Of a stretch of DNA of 64,000 bases, positions 16,938-25,663 are shown in pieces (the first letter of the stretch is position 1; each line of letters opens with the position of its first letter). The DNA comes from Ramlibacter agri (GTDB lineage: Bacteria > Pseudomonadota > Gammaproteobacteria > Burkholderiales > Burkholderiaceae_C): assembly GCF_012927085.1 (NCBI RefSeq), contig NZ_JABBFX010000003.1:372001-436000 (forward strand). Reading direction: 5' to 3'. The notes below the pieces were generated by a model that was not told the origin of the DNA, made no database searches, and worked only from the letters and a program-made list of their open reading frames with translations. The translations under genes and the position numbers were made by a program.

Positions 16938-17909
16938 ATGCAGGCCCTCGTCCGCCTGAGCAATTTCGTCGGCAAGACCTTTGCCTTCTGGGTGCTGCTG
17001 TTCGCAGCGCTCGCCTATTTCGCCCCCGGCCAGTTCAAGTTCCTGGCGGCCTTCATCGTCCCGCTGCTGGGCGTCATCATGTTCGGCATGGGCCTGACCC
17101 TGTCGAAGGAAGACTTCCGCGAAGTCTTCCGCCGCCCGTGGCACGTGTTCATCGCCTGCCTGGGCCACTTCGTCATCATGCCGGGCCTCGCCTGGCTGCT
17201 GTGCAAGCTGCTGCAACTGCCGCCGGAGATCGCCGTCGGCGTGATCCTGGTGGGTTGCTGCCCCAGCGGCACGGCTTCCAACGTCATGACCTTCCTGGCC
17301 AAGGGCGACGTGGCGCTGTCGGTCGCCGTGAGCGCCGTCACCACGCTGCTGGCGCCCCTGATCACGCCGGCGCTGATCTACCTGCTGGCCAGCCAGTGGC
17401 TGCACGTCGATGCCGCGGCCATGTTCTGGTCGATCGTGCAGGTGGTGATGCTGCCGATCGCGCTGGGCGTCATCGCGCAGTCGCTGCTGCGTGACAAGGT
17501 GAAGCTGGCCGTGGGCGTGCTGCCGCTCGTGTCGGTGGTCGCCATCGTGGCGATCGTGGCCGCGGTGGTGGCAGCCAGCCAGCAGAAGCTGGCCACCAGC
17601 GGCCTGCTGATCTTCGGCGTGGTGGTGCTGCACAACGGCCTGGGCCTGCTGCTCGGCTACCTGCTGGGCAAGTTGACGGGCATGCCGATGGCCAAGCGCA
17701 AGGCGCTGTCCATCGAAGTGGGCATGCAGAACTCCGGCCTCGGCGCCGCGCTCGCCGCCGCCCACTTCTCGCCGCTGGCCGCCGTGCCCAGCGCGATCTT
17801 CAGCGTGTGGCACAACATCTCGGGCGGGCTGGTGGCCACCTGGTACCAGCGCTTCGAGGACCAGCCCAAGGACGAAGCGCCGGCTGGCGCCGAGGCCGAG
17901 CCGGCGTGA
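16938..17909 (+). CDS. Bile acid:sodium symporter (BASS) family transporter
   Basis: 323-residue inner-membrane protein with about ten hydrophobic helices. Family marks are [18 protein letters not shown] near residue 38, [25 protein letters not shown] near residue 110 (crossover helix with the sodium-site residues), and [14 protein letters not shown] near residue 258. Members carry bile acids, pyruvate, pantoate or other organic acids with sodium; the substrate here is unknown. The start at 16938 follows AAGGAA at 16925-16930. The 273-base region upstream is GC-rich, has a -10-like TAAAAT at 16761-16766 and an AGGG/CCCT mini-hairpin just after it; nothing else is recognised there. Confidence 0.85.
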   Translation: MQALVRLSNFVGKTFAFWVLLFAALAYFAPGQFKFLAAFIVPLLGVIMFGMGLTLSKEDFREVFRRPWHVFIACLGHFVIMPGLAWLLCKLLQLPPEIAVGVILVGCCPSGTASNVMTFLAKGDVALSVAVSAVTTLLAPLITPALIYLLASQWLHVDAAAMFWSIVQVVMLPIALGVIAQSLLRDKVKLAVGVLPLVSVVAIVAIVAAVVAASQQKLATSGLLIFGVVVLHNGLGLLLGYLLGKLTGMPMAKRKALSIEVGMQNSGLGAALAAAHFSPLAAVPSAIFSVWHNISGGLVATWYQRFEDQPKDEAPAGAEAEPA

Positions 17910-17916
17910 TTCCTCG

Positions 17917-17945
17917 ATGGCCCGCCCGTGGCAAGGGCGGGCCAT
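17917..17945 (+). terminator. Strong hairpin after the BASS transporter gene
   Basis: ATGGCCCGCCC (17917-17927) pairs perfectly with GGGCGGGCCAT (17935-17945) across a seven-base loop. No T-run follows, so it may act as an intrinsic terminator of weak type or as an mRNA 3' stabiliser. It sits directly before the ahcY promoter and riboswitch and would insulate the two units. Confidence 0.6.
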
Positions 17946-17950
17946 TCCGG

Positions 17951-17956
17951 TAGAAT
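17951..17956 (+). promoter_or_regulatory. Likely -10 box of the ahcY-tlyA-metF operon
   Basis: TAGAAT at 17951-17956 is a good sigma-70 -10 hexamer (five of six). A start near 17963 would place the riboswitch at the very 5' end of the transcript, as expected. No good -35 is seen; that position lies within the upstream hairpin. Confidence 0.5.
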
Positions 17957-17965
17957 CCGCCCCCA

Positions 17966-18030
17966 ACCGAGGAGCGTTGCAGCGTCCGCCATGGACGCGA
18001 GGCTCGGACATCCATGCAACGACGCTCACC
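17966..18030 (+). ncRNA. S-adenosylhomocysteine (SAH) riboswitch
   Basis: Conserved SAH-riboswitch (ahcY element) core. P1 is CCGAG (17967-17971) with CTCGG (18003-18007). P2 is GCGTCC (17982-17987) with GGACGC (17993-17998). The pseudoknot helix is GAGCGT (17972-17977) with ACGCTC (18022-18027). The nucleotides between them follow the family pattern. The element binds SAH and turns on genes that recycle it; it lies 65 bases before the ahcY start, and a CTTCCG/CGGAAG stem near 18034-18061 may be its expression platform. Confidence 0.93.
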
Positions 18031-18094
18031 CACGCTTCCGTGCGGTGAGAACCTCCGGAAGTGCGGGTCGACCCACCACCTTCTGGAGCCTTCC

Positions 18095-19534
18095 ATGAAC
18101 GCCGCACTCAAGCCTGCCGCCCCCGCCGACAGCGCCATCACCGACATTTCCCTGGCCGACTGGGGCCGCAAGGAAATCCGCATCGCCGAGACCGAGATGC
18201 CCGGCCTGATGGCGATCCGCGCCGAATACGCCAAGAGCCAGCCGCTGAAGGGCGCGCGCATCACCGGCTCGCTGCACATGACGATCCAGACCGCGGTGCT
18301 GATCGAGACGCTGCAAGCCCTGGGCGCCACCGTGCGCTGGGCCTCGTGCAACATCTTCTCCACGCAGGACCACGCCGCCGCCGCCATCGCCGCCGGCGGC
18401 ACGCCGGTGTTCGCCGTCAAGGGCGAATCGCTGGAAGACTACTGGGACTACACCCACCGCATCTTCGACTTCGGCGCCAAGGGCAGCGCGGGCGAAGGCC
18501 CCAACATGATCCTGGACGACGGCGGCGATGCCACGCTGCTGATGCACCTGGGCCAGCGCGCCGAGAAGGACGCCTCCCTGGTCGCCGGCAACGGCGGCAG
18601 CGAGGAAGAGCGCATCCTGTTCGCCTCCATCCGCAAGAAGCTGGCCGAGGATTCGACCTGGTATTCGCGCAAGGCCAGGGAAATCATCGGCGTCACCGAA
18701 GAGACCACCACCGGCGTGCACCGCCTGGTCGAGATGTCCAACAAGGGCACGCTGCTGTTCCGCGCGATCAACGTCAACGACTCCGTCACCAAGAGCAAGT
18801 TCGACAACCTGTACGGCTGCCGCGAGTCGCTGGTGGACGGCATCAAGCGCGCCACCGACGTCATGATCGCCGGCAAGGTCGCCGTGGTTGCCGGTTACGG
18901 CGACGTGGGCAAGGGTTCGGCCCAGGCCTTGCGCGCGCTGTCGGCGCAGGTCTGGGTCACCGAGATCGACCCCATCAACGCCCTGCAGGCCGCGATGGAA
19001 GGCTACCGCGTCGTCACGATGGACTACGCCGCCGACAAGGCCGACATCTTCGTCACGACCACCGGCAACAAGGACGTGATCACCTACAAGCACATGGCCG
19101 CGATGAAGGATCAGTCCATCGTCTGCAACATCGGCCACTTCGACAATGAGATCGACGTCGCGTCGCTCGAGAAGCAGTGCAAGTGGGAAGAGATCAAGCC
19201 GCAGGTCGACCACGTGATCTTCGCGGACGGCAAGCGCATCATCCTGCTGGCCAAGGGCCGCCTGGTGAACCTGGGCTGCGGCACCGGCCACCCCAGCTAC
19301 GTGATGTCGTCCTCGTTCGCCAACCAGACCATCGCGCAGATCGAGCTGTTCACCAAGCCCGACGCCTACCAGGCCGGCAAGGTCTACGTGCTGCCGAAGC
19401 ACCTGGACGAGAAGGTCGCGCGCCTGCAGCTGTCGAAGCTGGGCGCGCAGCTGACCGTGCTGACCGATGCCCAGGCCGCGTACATCGGCGTGGACAAGAA
19501 CGGTCCGTACAAGCCCGATACGTACCGCTACTAA
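18095..19534 (+). CDS. ahcY: Adenosylhomocysteinase (SAH hydrolase)
   Basis: 479-residue cytoplasmic enzyme that splits S-adenosylhomocysteine to adenosine and homocysteine. Visible features are the substrate-domain block [18 protein letters not shown] near residue 55, the NAD-binding motif [18 protein letters not shown] near residue 263, and the C-terminal KPDTYRY tail that carries the conserved Lys and Tyr closing the NAD site. The 40-residue insertion typical of this long bacterial form is present near residue 150. GGAG at 18085-18088 precedes the ATG at 18095; an earlier in-frame start inside the riboswitch is excluded. It is first in the riboswitch-controlled operon with tlyA and metF. 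Confidence 0.97.
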   Translation: MNAALKPAAPADSAITDISLADWGRKEIRIAETEMPGLMAIRAEYAKSQPLKGARITGSLHMTIQTAVLIETLQALGATVRWASCNIFSTQDHAAAAIAAGGTPVFAVKGESLEDYWDYTHRIFDFGAKGSAGEGPNMILDDGGDATLLMHLGQRAEKDASLVAGNGGSEEERILFASIRKKLAEDSTWYSRKAREIIGVTEETTTGVHRLVEMSNKGTLLFRAINVNDSVTKSKFDNLYGCRESLVDGIKRATDVMIAGKVAVVAGYGDVGKGSAQALRALSAQVWVTEIDPINALQAAMEGYRVVTMDYAADKADIFVTTTGNKDVITYKHMAAMKDQSIVCNIGHFDNEIDVASLEKQCKWEEIKPQVDHVIFADGKRIILLAKGRLVNLGCGTGHPSYVMSSSFANQTIAQIELFTKPDAYQAGKVYVLPKHLDEKVARLQLSKLGAQLTVLTDAQAAYIGVDKNGPYKPDTYRY

Positions 19535-19545
19535 GCGGTAGGCAC

Positions 19546-20286
19546 ATGCGTGCCGACCAGCTTCTCGTCGAACGCGGCCTGGCCGCTTCGCGCTCGCAGG
19601 CGCAGCGGCTGATCGCCGCTGGCGTCCAGTGGTTCGATGGCGCCAACTGGAAGGCCGTCGCCAAGAACGGCGACGAGATTCCGGACCGGGCGCAGTTGCA
19701 GCTGCTGGATGCCGCGGAGTCGCGCTACGTCTCGCGCGGTGGCCTCAAGCTGGAAGGCGCCTTGCGCGCCGCCAAGCTCGATGCCAGCGGCTGGACCTGC
19801 CTCGATGTCGGCCAGTCCACCGGCGGCTTCACCGATTGCCTGCTGCAGCAAGGTGCTGCGCGGGTGGTCGGCGTCGACGTCGGGCACGGGCAGTTGAACG
19901 ACAAGCTGCGCCAGGATCCGCGGGTCGTGGCCCACGAAAAGCTCAATGCGCGCGAGTTGCGGGCGGAGCAGGTGGGCAGCGGCTTCGACCTGGTGACCGG
20001 CGACCTGTCGTTCATCTCGCTGACGCTGGTGCTGCCGGCCCTGGTGCCGCTGTTGAAGGCCGGCGGCCAGCTGCTGATGCTGGTGAAGCCGCAGTTCGAA
20101 CTGCAGCCGGGCGACATCGGCAAGGGCGGCATCGTGCGCGACTCCGCGCTCTACGCGCAGGTCGAACGCAAGCTGCGCGATGCCTGCCTGCCGCTGGGCC
20201 TCGCAGTGATCGGCTGGTATGACAGCCCCATCGCGGGTGGCGACGGCAACCGCGAGTTCTTTTTGCATGCAACGAGGAGCGACTGA
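19546..20286 (+). CDS. TlyA-family RNA methyltransferase (S4 domain plus FtsJ-like domain)
   Basis: 246 residues. An N-terminal S4 RNA-binding domain (residues 1-60, MRADQLLVERGLAASRSQAQ) is followed by a Rossmann methyltransferase with SAM motif LDVGQSTGGFTDCLLQ near residue 86 and the active-site LVKPQFE near residue 182. TlyA proteins 2'-O-methylate cytidines in 16S and/or 23S rRNA. It lies 11 bases after ahcY and its stop overlaps the metF start (TGATG). A methyltransferase that produces SAH is thus in the SAH-responsive operon between the two recycling enzymes. Confidence 0.85.
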   Translation: MRADQLLVERGLAASRSQAQRLIAAGVQWFDGANWKAVAKNGDEIPDRAQLQLLDAAESRYVSRGGLKLEGALRAAKLDASGWTCLDVGQSTGGFTDCLLQQGAARVVGVDVGHGQLNDKLRQDPRVVAHEKLNARELRAEQVGSGFDLVTGDLSFISLTLVLPALVPLLKAGGQLLMLVKPQFELQPGDIGKGGIVRDSALYAQVERKLRDACLPLGLAVIGWYDSPIAGGDGNREFFLHATRSD

Positions 20287-21107
20287 TGCTTCCCCTCAGC
20301 CTCGAATTCTTCCCGCCCAAGACGGCGGAAGGCAGCGACAAGCTGCGCGCCGCGCGCAAGCAGCTGTACGCGCTGAAGCCCGACTTCTGCTCGGTCACCT
20401 ACGGCGCCGGCGGTTCCACCCAGGCCGGCACGTTCACCGCGGTCACCGAGATCCTGGCCGAAGGCGTGGACGCGGCCAGCCATTTCTCCTGCGTAGGCGC
20501 CACGCGCGCCAAGGTGCGTGACCAGCTCGAAGTGCTGCGCTCCATGGGCGTCAAGCGCCTGGTGGCGCTGCGCGGCGACCTGCCCAGCGGCTACGGCATC
20601 GGCGGCGAGTTCCTGTACGCCAGCGAGCTGGTGGAGTTCATCCGCGCCGAGACCGGCGATGCCTTCCGCATCGAGGTGGCCTGCTACCCGGAGATCCACC
20701 CGCAGGCGAAGTCGCCGGACGCCGACATGAAGGCCTTCGTCACCAAGGTGAAGGCCGGCGCCGATTCGGCGATCACGCAGTACTTCTACAGCGCCGATGC
20801 CTACTTCCGCTTCGTCGACGAAGCGCGCAAGCTGGGCGTGGCCGTGCCCATCGTGCCGGGCATCATGCCCATCACCAACTCCAGCCAGCTGCTGCGCTTC
20901 TCGGACGCCTGCGGCGCCGAGGTGCCGCGCTGGATCCGCCTGCGGCTGCAAAGCTTCGGCGACGACGTGAAGGCTATCCGCGCTTTCGGCCTCGACGTGG
21001 TGGCGGCGCTGTGCGAGCAGCTGCAGCGCGGTGGCGCGCCCGGCTTGCACTTCTACACGATGAACCAGGCGGGGCCGACGCTGGCCTTGTGCGAGCGGCT
21101 CGCGTAA
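20286..21107 (+). CDS. metF: Methylenetetrahydrofolate reductase [NAD(P)H]
   Basis: 273-residue flavoprotein of the TIM-barrel MetF family that makes 5-methyltetrahydrofolate for methionine synthase. The N-terminal SLEFFPPKT contains the catalytic glutamate (Glu7), SVTYGAGGST near residue 36 and LVALRGDLP near residue 96 are folate/FAD-site blocks, and YFYSADAYFRFVDEA near residue 164 is typical of MetF. The ATG shares one base with the tlyA stop (TGATG). Co-transcription with ahcY completes a methyl-cycle operon under SAH control. Confidence 0.95.
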   Translation: MLPLSLEFFPPKTAEGSDKLRAARKQLYALKPDFCSVTYGAGGSTQAGTFTAVTEILAEGVDAASHFSCVGATRAKVRDQLEVLRSMGVKRLVALRGDLPSGYGIGGEFLYASELVEFIRAETGDAFRIEVACYPEIHPQAKSPDADMKAFVTKVKAGADSAITQYFYSADAYFRFVDEARKLGVAVPIVPGIMPITNSSQLLRFSDACGAEVPRWIRLRLQSFGDDVKAIRAFGLDVVAALCEQLQRGGAPGLHFYTMNQAGPTLALCERLA

Positions 21108-21227
21108 GGAGCCGGGCTTCGCACGGCGCGCCAGCGGCGCGGCACGCGAGCCTGACGCCTGCTTGACGAACGCCCGCCTGCCGGCATGCAGGCATCGGGC
21201 GACGGGCATCCATCTTGCTGAGCAGTA

Positions 21228-21252
21228 CGGCCGCCGCGCGCCGCGGCGGCCG
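21228..21252 (+). other. Perfect 11-bp GC hairpin in the porin leader
   Basis: CGGCCGCCGCG (21228-21238) and CGCGGCGGCCG (21242-21252) form a perfect stem with a three-base CGC loop, 32 bases before the porin ATG. It could end metF transcripts or shield the porin 5' UTR. There is no T-run. Confidence 0.5.
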
Positions 21253-21284
21253 CATCTGCAAGCAATCGATCTGGAGTCCACAAC

Positions 21285-22316
21285 ATGAAGAAACTTCGTC
21301 TGGCCGCATGCCTTGCGGCCTTTGCCGCGCTCGCCTCGGGCGCACAGGCCCAAAGCTCGGTCACCTTGACGGGCACCGTCGACGTCTTCGCCGGCAGCCT
21401 CGAAAACCCCGGCGACGGCGGCCACCGCACCGTGGTGAACAGCGGCGGCATGACCACCTCGTGGTTCGGCTTCAAGGGCACCGAGGACCTCGGTGGCGGC
21501 CTCAAGGCCAACTTCGCGCTGACGTCCTTCTTCCAGGCCGACAGCGGCAACCCGGGCCGCTTCAGCGGCGACCCCTTCTTCTCGCGCGACGCCAACGTCT
21601 CGCTCGCCAGCGACAGCTGGGGCTCGCTGACCTTGGGCCGCGCGCTGGCACCGAACTTCCTGCCCACGGTGATCTTCAATCCCTTCGGCGATTCCTTCAC
21701 CTTCTCGCCGCTGGTCCTGCACAACAACATCAGCCTGTTCAACGCCACCGGCTGGACGGCGACCACGCCCTCGGACACGGGCTGGTCCAACGAGATCCTG
21801 TACACGACGCCTAGCTTCGGCGGGCTCACCGGCAACCTGCACTACCAGCTGGGCGAGCAGGCCAACGCCGCCGGCATCCACAACCTCGGCGCCAACCTGC
21901 TGTACTTCCACGGCAACTTCGCGGCCACCGCTTTCATCGAGCGCGACCAGGTCAGCAACCCGTCGCCGGCGCCGTTTGCCACGGGCGACCGCAAGACCGA
22001 CTGGATGGGAGCCGCCTCTTACGACTTCAGCGTGGTGAAGGTCTGCGGCAGCTACGGCCGCGCCTGGTCGGACACGCTGGCACCGGCGTGGAAGACCTGG
22101 TCGGCGGGAGCCTCGGCGCCGATCGGCGCGGGCCGGCTGCTGGCCGCGTACGCGCACACGGAAGTGAACACCGGCGCCGAGCGCAAGACCTTCTCGCTGG
22201 GCTACGACTACTTCCTGTCCAAGAGCACCGACCTGTACCTCGTGGGCATGCGCGACGACGTCAGCGGCTTCGGCAGCGGCGACAGCTTCGGCGCCGGCAT
22301 CCGCAAGCGCTTCTGA
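21285..22316 (+). CDS. Gram-negative trimeric porin (Burkholderiales type)
   Basis: 343-residue outer-membrane porin. The signal peptide MKKLRLAACLAAFAALASGAQAQ is followed by SSVTLTGTVDVFAG, the usual first strand of beta-proteobacterial porins. The strand SWFGFKGTEDLGGGLKANF near residue 61 is the family hallmark, LASDSWGSLTLGRAL follows near residue 106, and the protein ends in GIRKRF with the terminal Phe needed for membrane insertion. It should give general diffusion of small solutes. It is a single gene with its own leader region; the convergent rlmJ gene lies 50 bases beyond. Confidence 0.93.
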   Translation: MKKLRLAACLAAFAALASGAQAQSSVTLTGTVDVFAGSLENPGDGGHRTVVNSGGMTTSWFGFKGTEDLGGGLKANFALTSFFQADSGNPGRFSGDPFFSRDANVSLASDSWGSLTLGRALAPNFLPTVIFNPFGDSFTFSPLVLHNNISLFNATGWTATTPSDTGWSNEILYTTPSFGGLTGNLHYQLGEQANAAGIHNLGANLLYFHGNFAATAFIERDQVSNPSPAPFATGDRKTDWMGAASYDFSVVKVCGSYGRAWSDTLAPAWKTWSAGASAPIGAGRLLAAYAHTEVNTGAERKTFSLGYDYFLSKSTDLYLVGMRDDVSGFGSGDSFGAGIRKRF

Positions 22317-22326
22317 GGGTGGGAGA

Positions 22327-22354
22327 GCTGGGGCGCGCGTTCGCGCAACCCAGC
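22327..22354. terminator. Bidirectional hairpin between porin and rlmJ
   Basis: GCTGGG (22327-22332) pairs with CCCAGC (22349-22354), with an inner GCGCG/CGCGC stem (22335-22339 and 22342-22346). It occupies the 50-base gap between two convergent genes. No long T-run is present on either side. Confidence 0.5.
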
Positions 22355-22366
22355 CTCCAAAGGCAA

Positions 22367-23272
22367 TCAGCCGCCCGATTCGACGACGTGACCCTGCCCG
22401 CGGCCGCGTCCGAGCACTTCCACCAGCTGCGGCAGCAGCTCCTGCAGCTGCGCCTTCAGCGTGTGCGGCGGGTTGACCAGGAACACGCCGCTGGCGGTGA
22501 GGCCGGGGCGTTGCACCTTCTCGCCGGGCGTGTGGGTGGGTGCGCGTTCGGGATCCTGGCCGATGTTCAGGGTGGCGTGCAGCCAGGGCTTGCCGGCCTG
22601 GGTGGCCAGCGTCTTCAGGCGCCGCGGCAGTTCGTGGGCCTCGGGCCGCGGGATCACCGGGTACCAGATCATGTAGGTCCCGGTGGCGAACTTCTTCAGC
22701 GACTCCTGCAGGCAGGCGGTGACCCGCCCGTAGTCGTTCTTGATCTCGTAGCTCGGGTCGATCAGCACCAGCCCGCGGCGCGAAGGCGGCGGCAGCAGCG
22801 CGCGCAGGCCTTCGAAGCCGTCCTCGCGGCGCAGGCCGACCTGGCGCTTGTCTTCGAGCTGGTCGATGTGGGTGGCCAGCGCCTTGCTGTCGGTCGGGTG
22901 CAGTTCGAACACCCAGAGCCTGTCGCGCGGCTCCTGCCGCAGCACGGATTCGGTGACGAAGGGCGAGCCGGGGTAGATCTTCGTCTTGCCCTTGGGGTTG
23001 AAGCTGGCGACCACCTCCAGGTAATCGGCCAGCAGCGGCGGCGGTTCGGCCGCCAGCGGGCTCGCCAGCAGCTTCAGGATGCCGTCCTGGGCCTCGCCGG
23101 AGGTGCCGGCAAAATCGCTGTCCAGGCGGTACAGGCCGGCACCCGCGTGGGTGTCGACCACCGTGATGGCGGTGGGTTTGGAGGTGAGGTGCCGCAGGAC
23201 GGCGATCAGCACCAGGTGCTTGAGGACGTCGGCGTGGTTGCCGGCATGAAAGCCGTGGCGGTAGCTGAACAT
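22367..23272 (-). CDS. rlmJ: 23S rRNA (adenine2030-N6)-methyltransferase
   Basis: 301-residue SAM-dependent enzyme that methylates A2030 of 23S rRNA. It matches RlmJ from the first residue ([19 protein letters not shown]), including the helical insertion, YPGSP near residue 100 and [11 protein letters not shown] near the end. The catalytic N6-adenine motif reads DPSY (172-175) rather than the usual DPPY; the essential Asp and Tyr are kept. It is divergent from rplM and shares a 211-base intergenic region with it. Confidence 0.93.
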   Translation of the reverse strand: MFSYRHGFHAGNHADVLKHLVLIAVLRHLTSKPTAITVVDTHAGAGLYRLDSDFAGTSGEAQDGILKLLASPLAAEPPPLLADYLEVVASFNPKGKTKIYPGSPFVTESVLRQEPRDRLWVFELHPTDSKALATHIDQLEDKRQVGLRREDGFEGLRALLPPPSRRGLVLIDPSYEIKNDYGRVTACLQESLKKFATGTYMIWYPVIPRPEAHELPRRLKTLATQAGKPWLHATLNIGQDPERAPTHTPGEKVQRPGLTASGVFLVNPPHTLKAQLQELLPQLVEVLGRGRGQGHVVESGG

Positions 23273-23294
23273 AAGGGGCTCGGAGTTTAGCCTG

Positions 23295-23300
23295 TATAAT
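23295..23300 (+). promoter_or_regulatory. Consensus -10 box of the rplM-rpsI operon
   Basis: TATAAT at 23295-23300 is a perfect sigma-70 -10 hexamer in a GC-rich context, as expected for a strong ribosomal-protein promoter. Transcription would begin near 23307, leaving a leader of about 177 bases. The best -35 candidate is weak. Confidence 0.7.
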
Positions 23301-23306
23301 GCCCGG

Positions 23307-23483
23307 TTCGCAGCGCTTCCAGGATCCCGCGGCGAACATCACAGGAACGGCACTCCACCGGAGCTCCGTGCCTGTAAACAGCCTCCTAAGAGGTCCCCGC
23401 AAGAGGGACACCGACCGAGGAAAAGGATCCGTTCGGGTGAACCCTCACGGGGGATCCACCCCAAACCTTACTCGAGAGTCTTT
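23307..23483 (+). promoter_or_regulatory. Long structured 5' leader of rplM-rpsI
   Basis: About 177 bases separate the inferred start site from the rplM ATG, with no convincing ORF. The segment holds nested complementary elements: GGATCC at 23425-23430 and again at 23452-23457, enclosing GTTC (23431-23434) with GAAC (23439-23442). Ribosomal-protein operons often carry such leaders for autoregulation, and L13 leaders are known in other phyla. Regulation by L13 or S9 here is an inference; no known leader family was recognised. Confidence 0.4.
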
Positions 23484-23915
23484 ATGACCACCACTGTCAG
23501 CGCCAAGCCCGCTGACGTGAAGCACGAGTGGTTTGTGATTGACGCCACCGACAAGGTGCTCGGCCGGGTAGCCAGCGAAGCTGCCCTCCGACTGCGCGGC
23601 AAGCACAAGGCCATTTATACGCCTCACGTCGATACCGGCGACTTCATCGTCGTCATCAACGCCTCCAAGCTCCGTGTGACCGGCGCCAAGGAGACGGACA
23701 AGGTCTACTACCGCCACACCGGCTATCCGGGCGGCATCCGCCAGCAGACCTTCAAGGAAATGCAGGCCAAGCACCCCGGCCGCGCCCTGGAAAAGGCCGT
23801 CAAGGGCATGCTGCCCAAGGGTCCCCTGGGCTACGCCATGATCAAGAAGCTGAAGGTCTACGGCGGCGCTGAGCACCCGCACACCGCGCAGCAACCGAAG
23901 CCCCTGGAGATCTGA
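23484..23915 (+). CDS. rplM: 50S ribosomal protein L13
   Basis: 143 residues, the usual length. L13 features are [27 protein letters not shown] near residue 14, the [16 protein letters not shown] strand, [10 protein letters not shown] near residue 74, and [20 protein letters not shown] near residue 107. It is an early-assembly 23S rRNA-binding protein of the large subunit. It is first in the two-gene rplM-rpsI operon; rpsI begins two bases after its stop. Confidence 0.98.
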   Translation: MTTTVSAKPADVKHEWFVIDATDKVLGRVASEAALRLRGKHKAIYTPHVDTGDFIVVINASKLRVTGAKETDKVYYRHTGYPGGIRQQTFKEMQAKHPGRALEKAVKGMLPKGPLGYAMIKKLKVYGGAEHPHTAQQPKPLEI

Positions 23916-23917
23916 GC

Positions 23918-24310
23918 ATGATCGGTGAATGGAACAACGGCACCGGCCGCCGCAAGAGCAGCGTGGCCCGTGTTTTCCTGAAGAAGGGCTCCGGCAAGAT
24001 CACGGTCAACGGCAAGGACATCACTGAGTTCTTCGGCCGCCAGACCTCGATCATGATCGCCAAGCAGCCGCTGGTGCTGACCAACAATGTCGAAGCCTTC
24101 GACATCCAGGTCAACGTCCACGGTGGCGGTGAATCCGGCCAGGCCGGCGCCGTGCGCCACGGCATCACCCGTGCCCTGATCGACTACGACGCGACGCTCA
24201 AGCCCCAGCTGTCCGCTGCCGGCTTCGTGACCCGCGATGCTCGTGAAGTCGAACGCAAGAAGGTCGGCCTGCACTCCGCTCGCCGCCGCAAGCAGTTCAG
24301 CAAGCGTTAA
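23918..24310 (+). CDS. rpsI: 30S ribosomal protein S9
   Basis: 130 residues. The N-terminus has [19 protein letters not shown], the middle [17 protein letters not shown], and the basic C-terminal tail [14 protein letters not shown] ends in Lys-Arg, which reaches the P-site tRNA. The gene lies two bases after rplM and is followed by a strong intrinsic terminator. Confidence 0.98.
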   Translation: MIGEWNNGTGRRKSSVARVFLKKGSGKITVNGKDITEFFGRQTSIMIAKQPLVLTNNVEAFDIQVNVHGGGESGQAGAVRHGITRALIDYDATLKPQLSAAGFVTRDAREVERKKVGLHSARRRKQFSKR

Positions 24311-24332
24311 TTCGCCTGCCCTGCACGAAGAA

Positions 24333-24357
24333 AGCCCGGCCCCGCCGGGCTTTTTTC
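24333..24357 (+). terminator. Intrinsic terminator of rplM-rpsI
   Basis: AGCCCGG (24333-24339) pairs with CCGGGCT (24345-24351) across a CCCCG loop, followed by a run of six T (24351-24356). This is the clearest Rho-independent terminator in the window. Confidence 0.9.
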
Positions 24358-24460
24358 TTTGCACGAGGCTTGCGACTACGCGTCCAGGCGTCTCATCCGA
24401 CACAAAGCACCACAAGTTAAGACTTGCTGGCCTCATGCGCTTTGGGCAGCATCCTCATCC

Positions 24461-25165
24461 ATGCGTTTCAAGCTCCTCAGGCGAAGGCTGACGATCAGCG
24501 CGCCCCGAATGAAGGTGCGCAGCGCCATGCCCTGGCCCCTGAAGTGGGCCGCCGCGGCGATGGTGCTCGGCTTCTGCGGCGCCATCGCGCTCTGGACTTT
24601 CGAACTGGGCAAGAGCCTGGCCGGCGTGGACACCGGCGACCGCGAAGAACTCGCGCAACTGCGCGATGAGGTCAGCCACCTGCGGTCCGAGCGCGACCGC
24701 ATCCAGTCCCTCCTCAACACCTCCGGCAGCGCCATGGTGGTGGAGCGCAGTGCCCAGCAGGGCCTGGCGACCCAGATCCGCGCCCTGGAGACCGAAAACC
24801 GCTCGTTGCGCGAGAACCTCGGCTTCTACGAGAAGCTGATGCCCGCCAGCGGGGAATCCGTCGCGATCCGCGGCCTGCAGGCCGAGGTGCTGGCCGGCAC
24901 CCAGCTCAAGTGGCAGGTGCTGGTGATCCAGCCGGTCAAGAATGCCCCCGAATTCCAGGGCAAGCTGGAGCTCAACGTCTCGGGCACGCTCGATGGCAAG
25001 CCCTGGATGATGCCGCTGCCCGGCGGCCCCCAGGCGTTGCAATTCCGCCAGTTCCGCCGGCTCGAAGGCATGGTCGACCTGCCGCCGGACGTGGTCGTGA
25101 AGAATGTTTCGGCCCGGGTGGTCGAAGGCACCGTGAGCCGCGCGGTGCAGAATGTGTCCCTGTAA
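24461..25165 (+). CDS. Membrane-anchored coiled-coil protein (DUF6776-like), bactofilin neighbour
   Basis: 234 residues. A basic N-terminus (MRFKLLRRRLT) leads to one transmembrane helix (about 28-48), then a coiled coil (about 58-112, with RDEVSHLRSERDRIQSLL and LETENRSLRENLGFYEKL), and a C-terminal beta-rich domain. The N-in, C-out orientation puts the C-terminal domain in the periplasm. It resembles the DUF6776 proteins found beside bactofilin genes in Burkholderiales; the exact family name is from memory. A role in anchoring or positioning envelope machinery with the bactofilin is inferred from the pair, whose genes are 28 bases apart. Confidence 0.7.
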   Translation: MRFKLLRRRLTISAPRMKVRSAMPWPLKWAAAAMVLGFCGAIALWTFELGKSLAGVDTGDREELAQLRDEVSHLRSERDRIQSLLNTSGSAMVVERSAQQGLATQIRALETENRSLRENLGFYEKLMPASGESVAIRGLQAEVLAGTQLKWQVLVIQPVKNAPEFQGKLELNVSGTLDGKPWMMPLPGGPQALQFRQFRRLEGMVDLPPDVVVKNVSARVVEGTVSRAVQNVSL

Positions 25166-25193
25166 CCAGTCGTTGTCGTTGAGGAGAAAAGCC

Positions 25194-25601
25194 ATGTTCG
25201 GGAAGAAATCCCAGCCGCCCATCAAGAGCCTGATTGCGCAAGGCACGCGCATCGAGGGCAACATGAAATTCAACGAAGGCCTGCGCGTCGATGGCGAGGT
25301 CTATGGCGACATCCTCGCCACGTCGGAGGAGAACGGCAGCCTGCTCGTGATCTCCGAAGCCGCCGTCGTGCAGGGCGCCATCCAGGCCGACCACGTGATC
25401 ATCAACGGCACCGTGCGCGGCCCCGTGATGGCGCGCGAGCTGCTGGAGCTGCAGCCCAAGGCCCGCATCGAGGGCGACATCTCCTACGTGGCCCTTGAGA
25501 TGCACCAGGGTGCCACCATTTCGGGTCAGTTGAAGCCCCTGGCCGGCGGCGCCGAGGGCGAGGAAAAGCCCTTACTGAAGCTGGCAGCAAAAAGCGCCTG
25601 A
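25194..25601 (+). CDS. Bactofilin (polymer-forming cytoskeletal protein)
   Basis: 135 residues. The bactofilin beta-helix runs from about residue 13 to 115, with repeated turns such as GTRIEGNMKFNEGLRVDGEVYGDI and GTVRGPVMARELLELQPKARIEGDISY. Bactofilins form nucleotide-free filaments under the inner membrane and organise cell-wall or appendage proteins. A good GAGGAG lies nine bases before the ATG at 25194. The short charged N-terminus (MFGKKSQPP) is typical of the membrane-binding end. It is probably co-transcribed with the preceding coiled-coil membrane protein. Confidence 0.92.
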   Translation: MFGKKSQPPIKSLIAQGTRIEGNMKFNEGLRVDGEVYGDILATSEENGSLLVISEAAVVQGAIQADHVIINGTVRGPVMARELLELQPKARIEGDISYVALEMHQGATISGQLKPLAGGAEGEEKPLLKLAAKSA

Positions 25602-25663
25602 AGCGGCGCTGCTTGCCGGGGTGTCGTACCATAGTGCCATAGCCGTCCCTCCAGGAAAAACAC

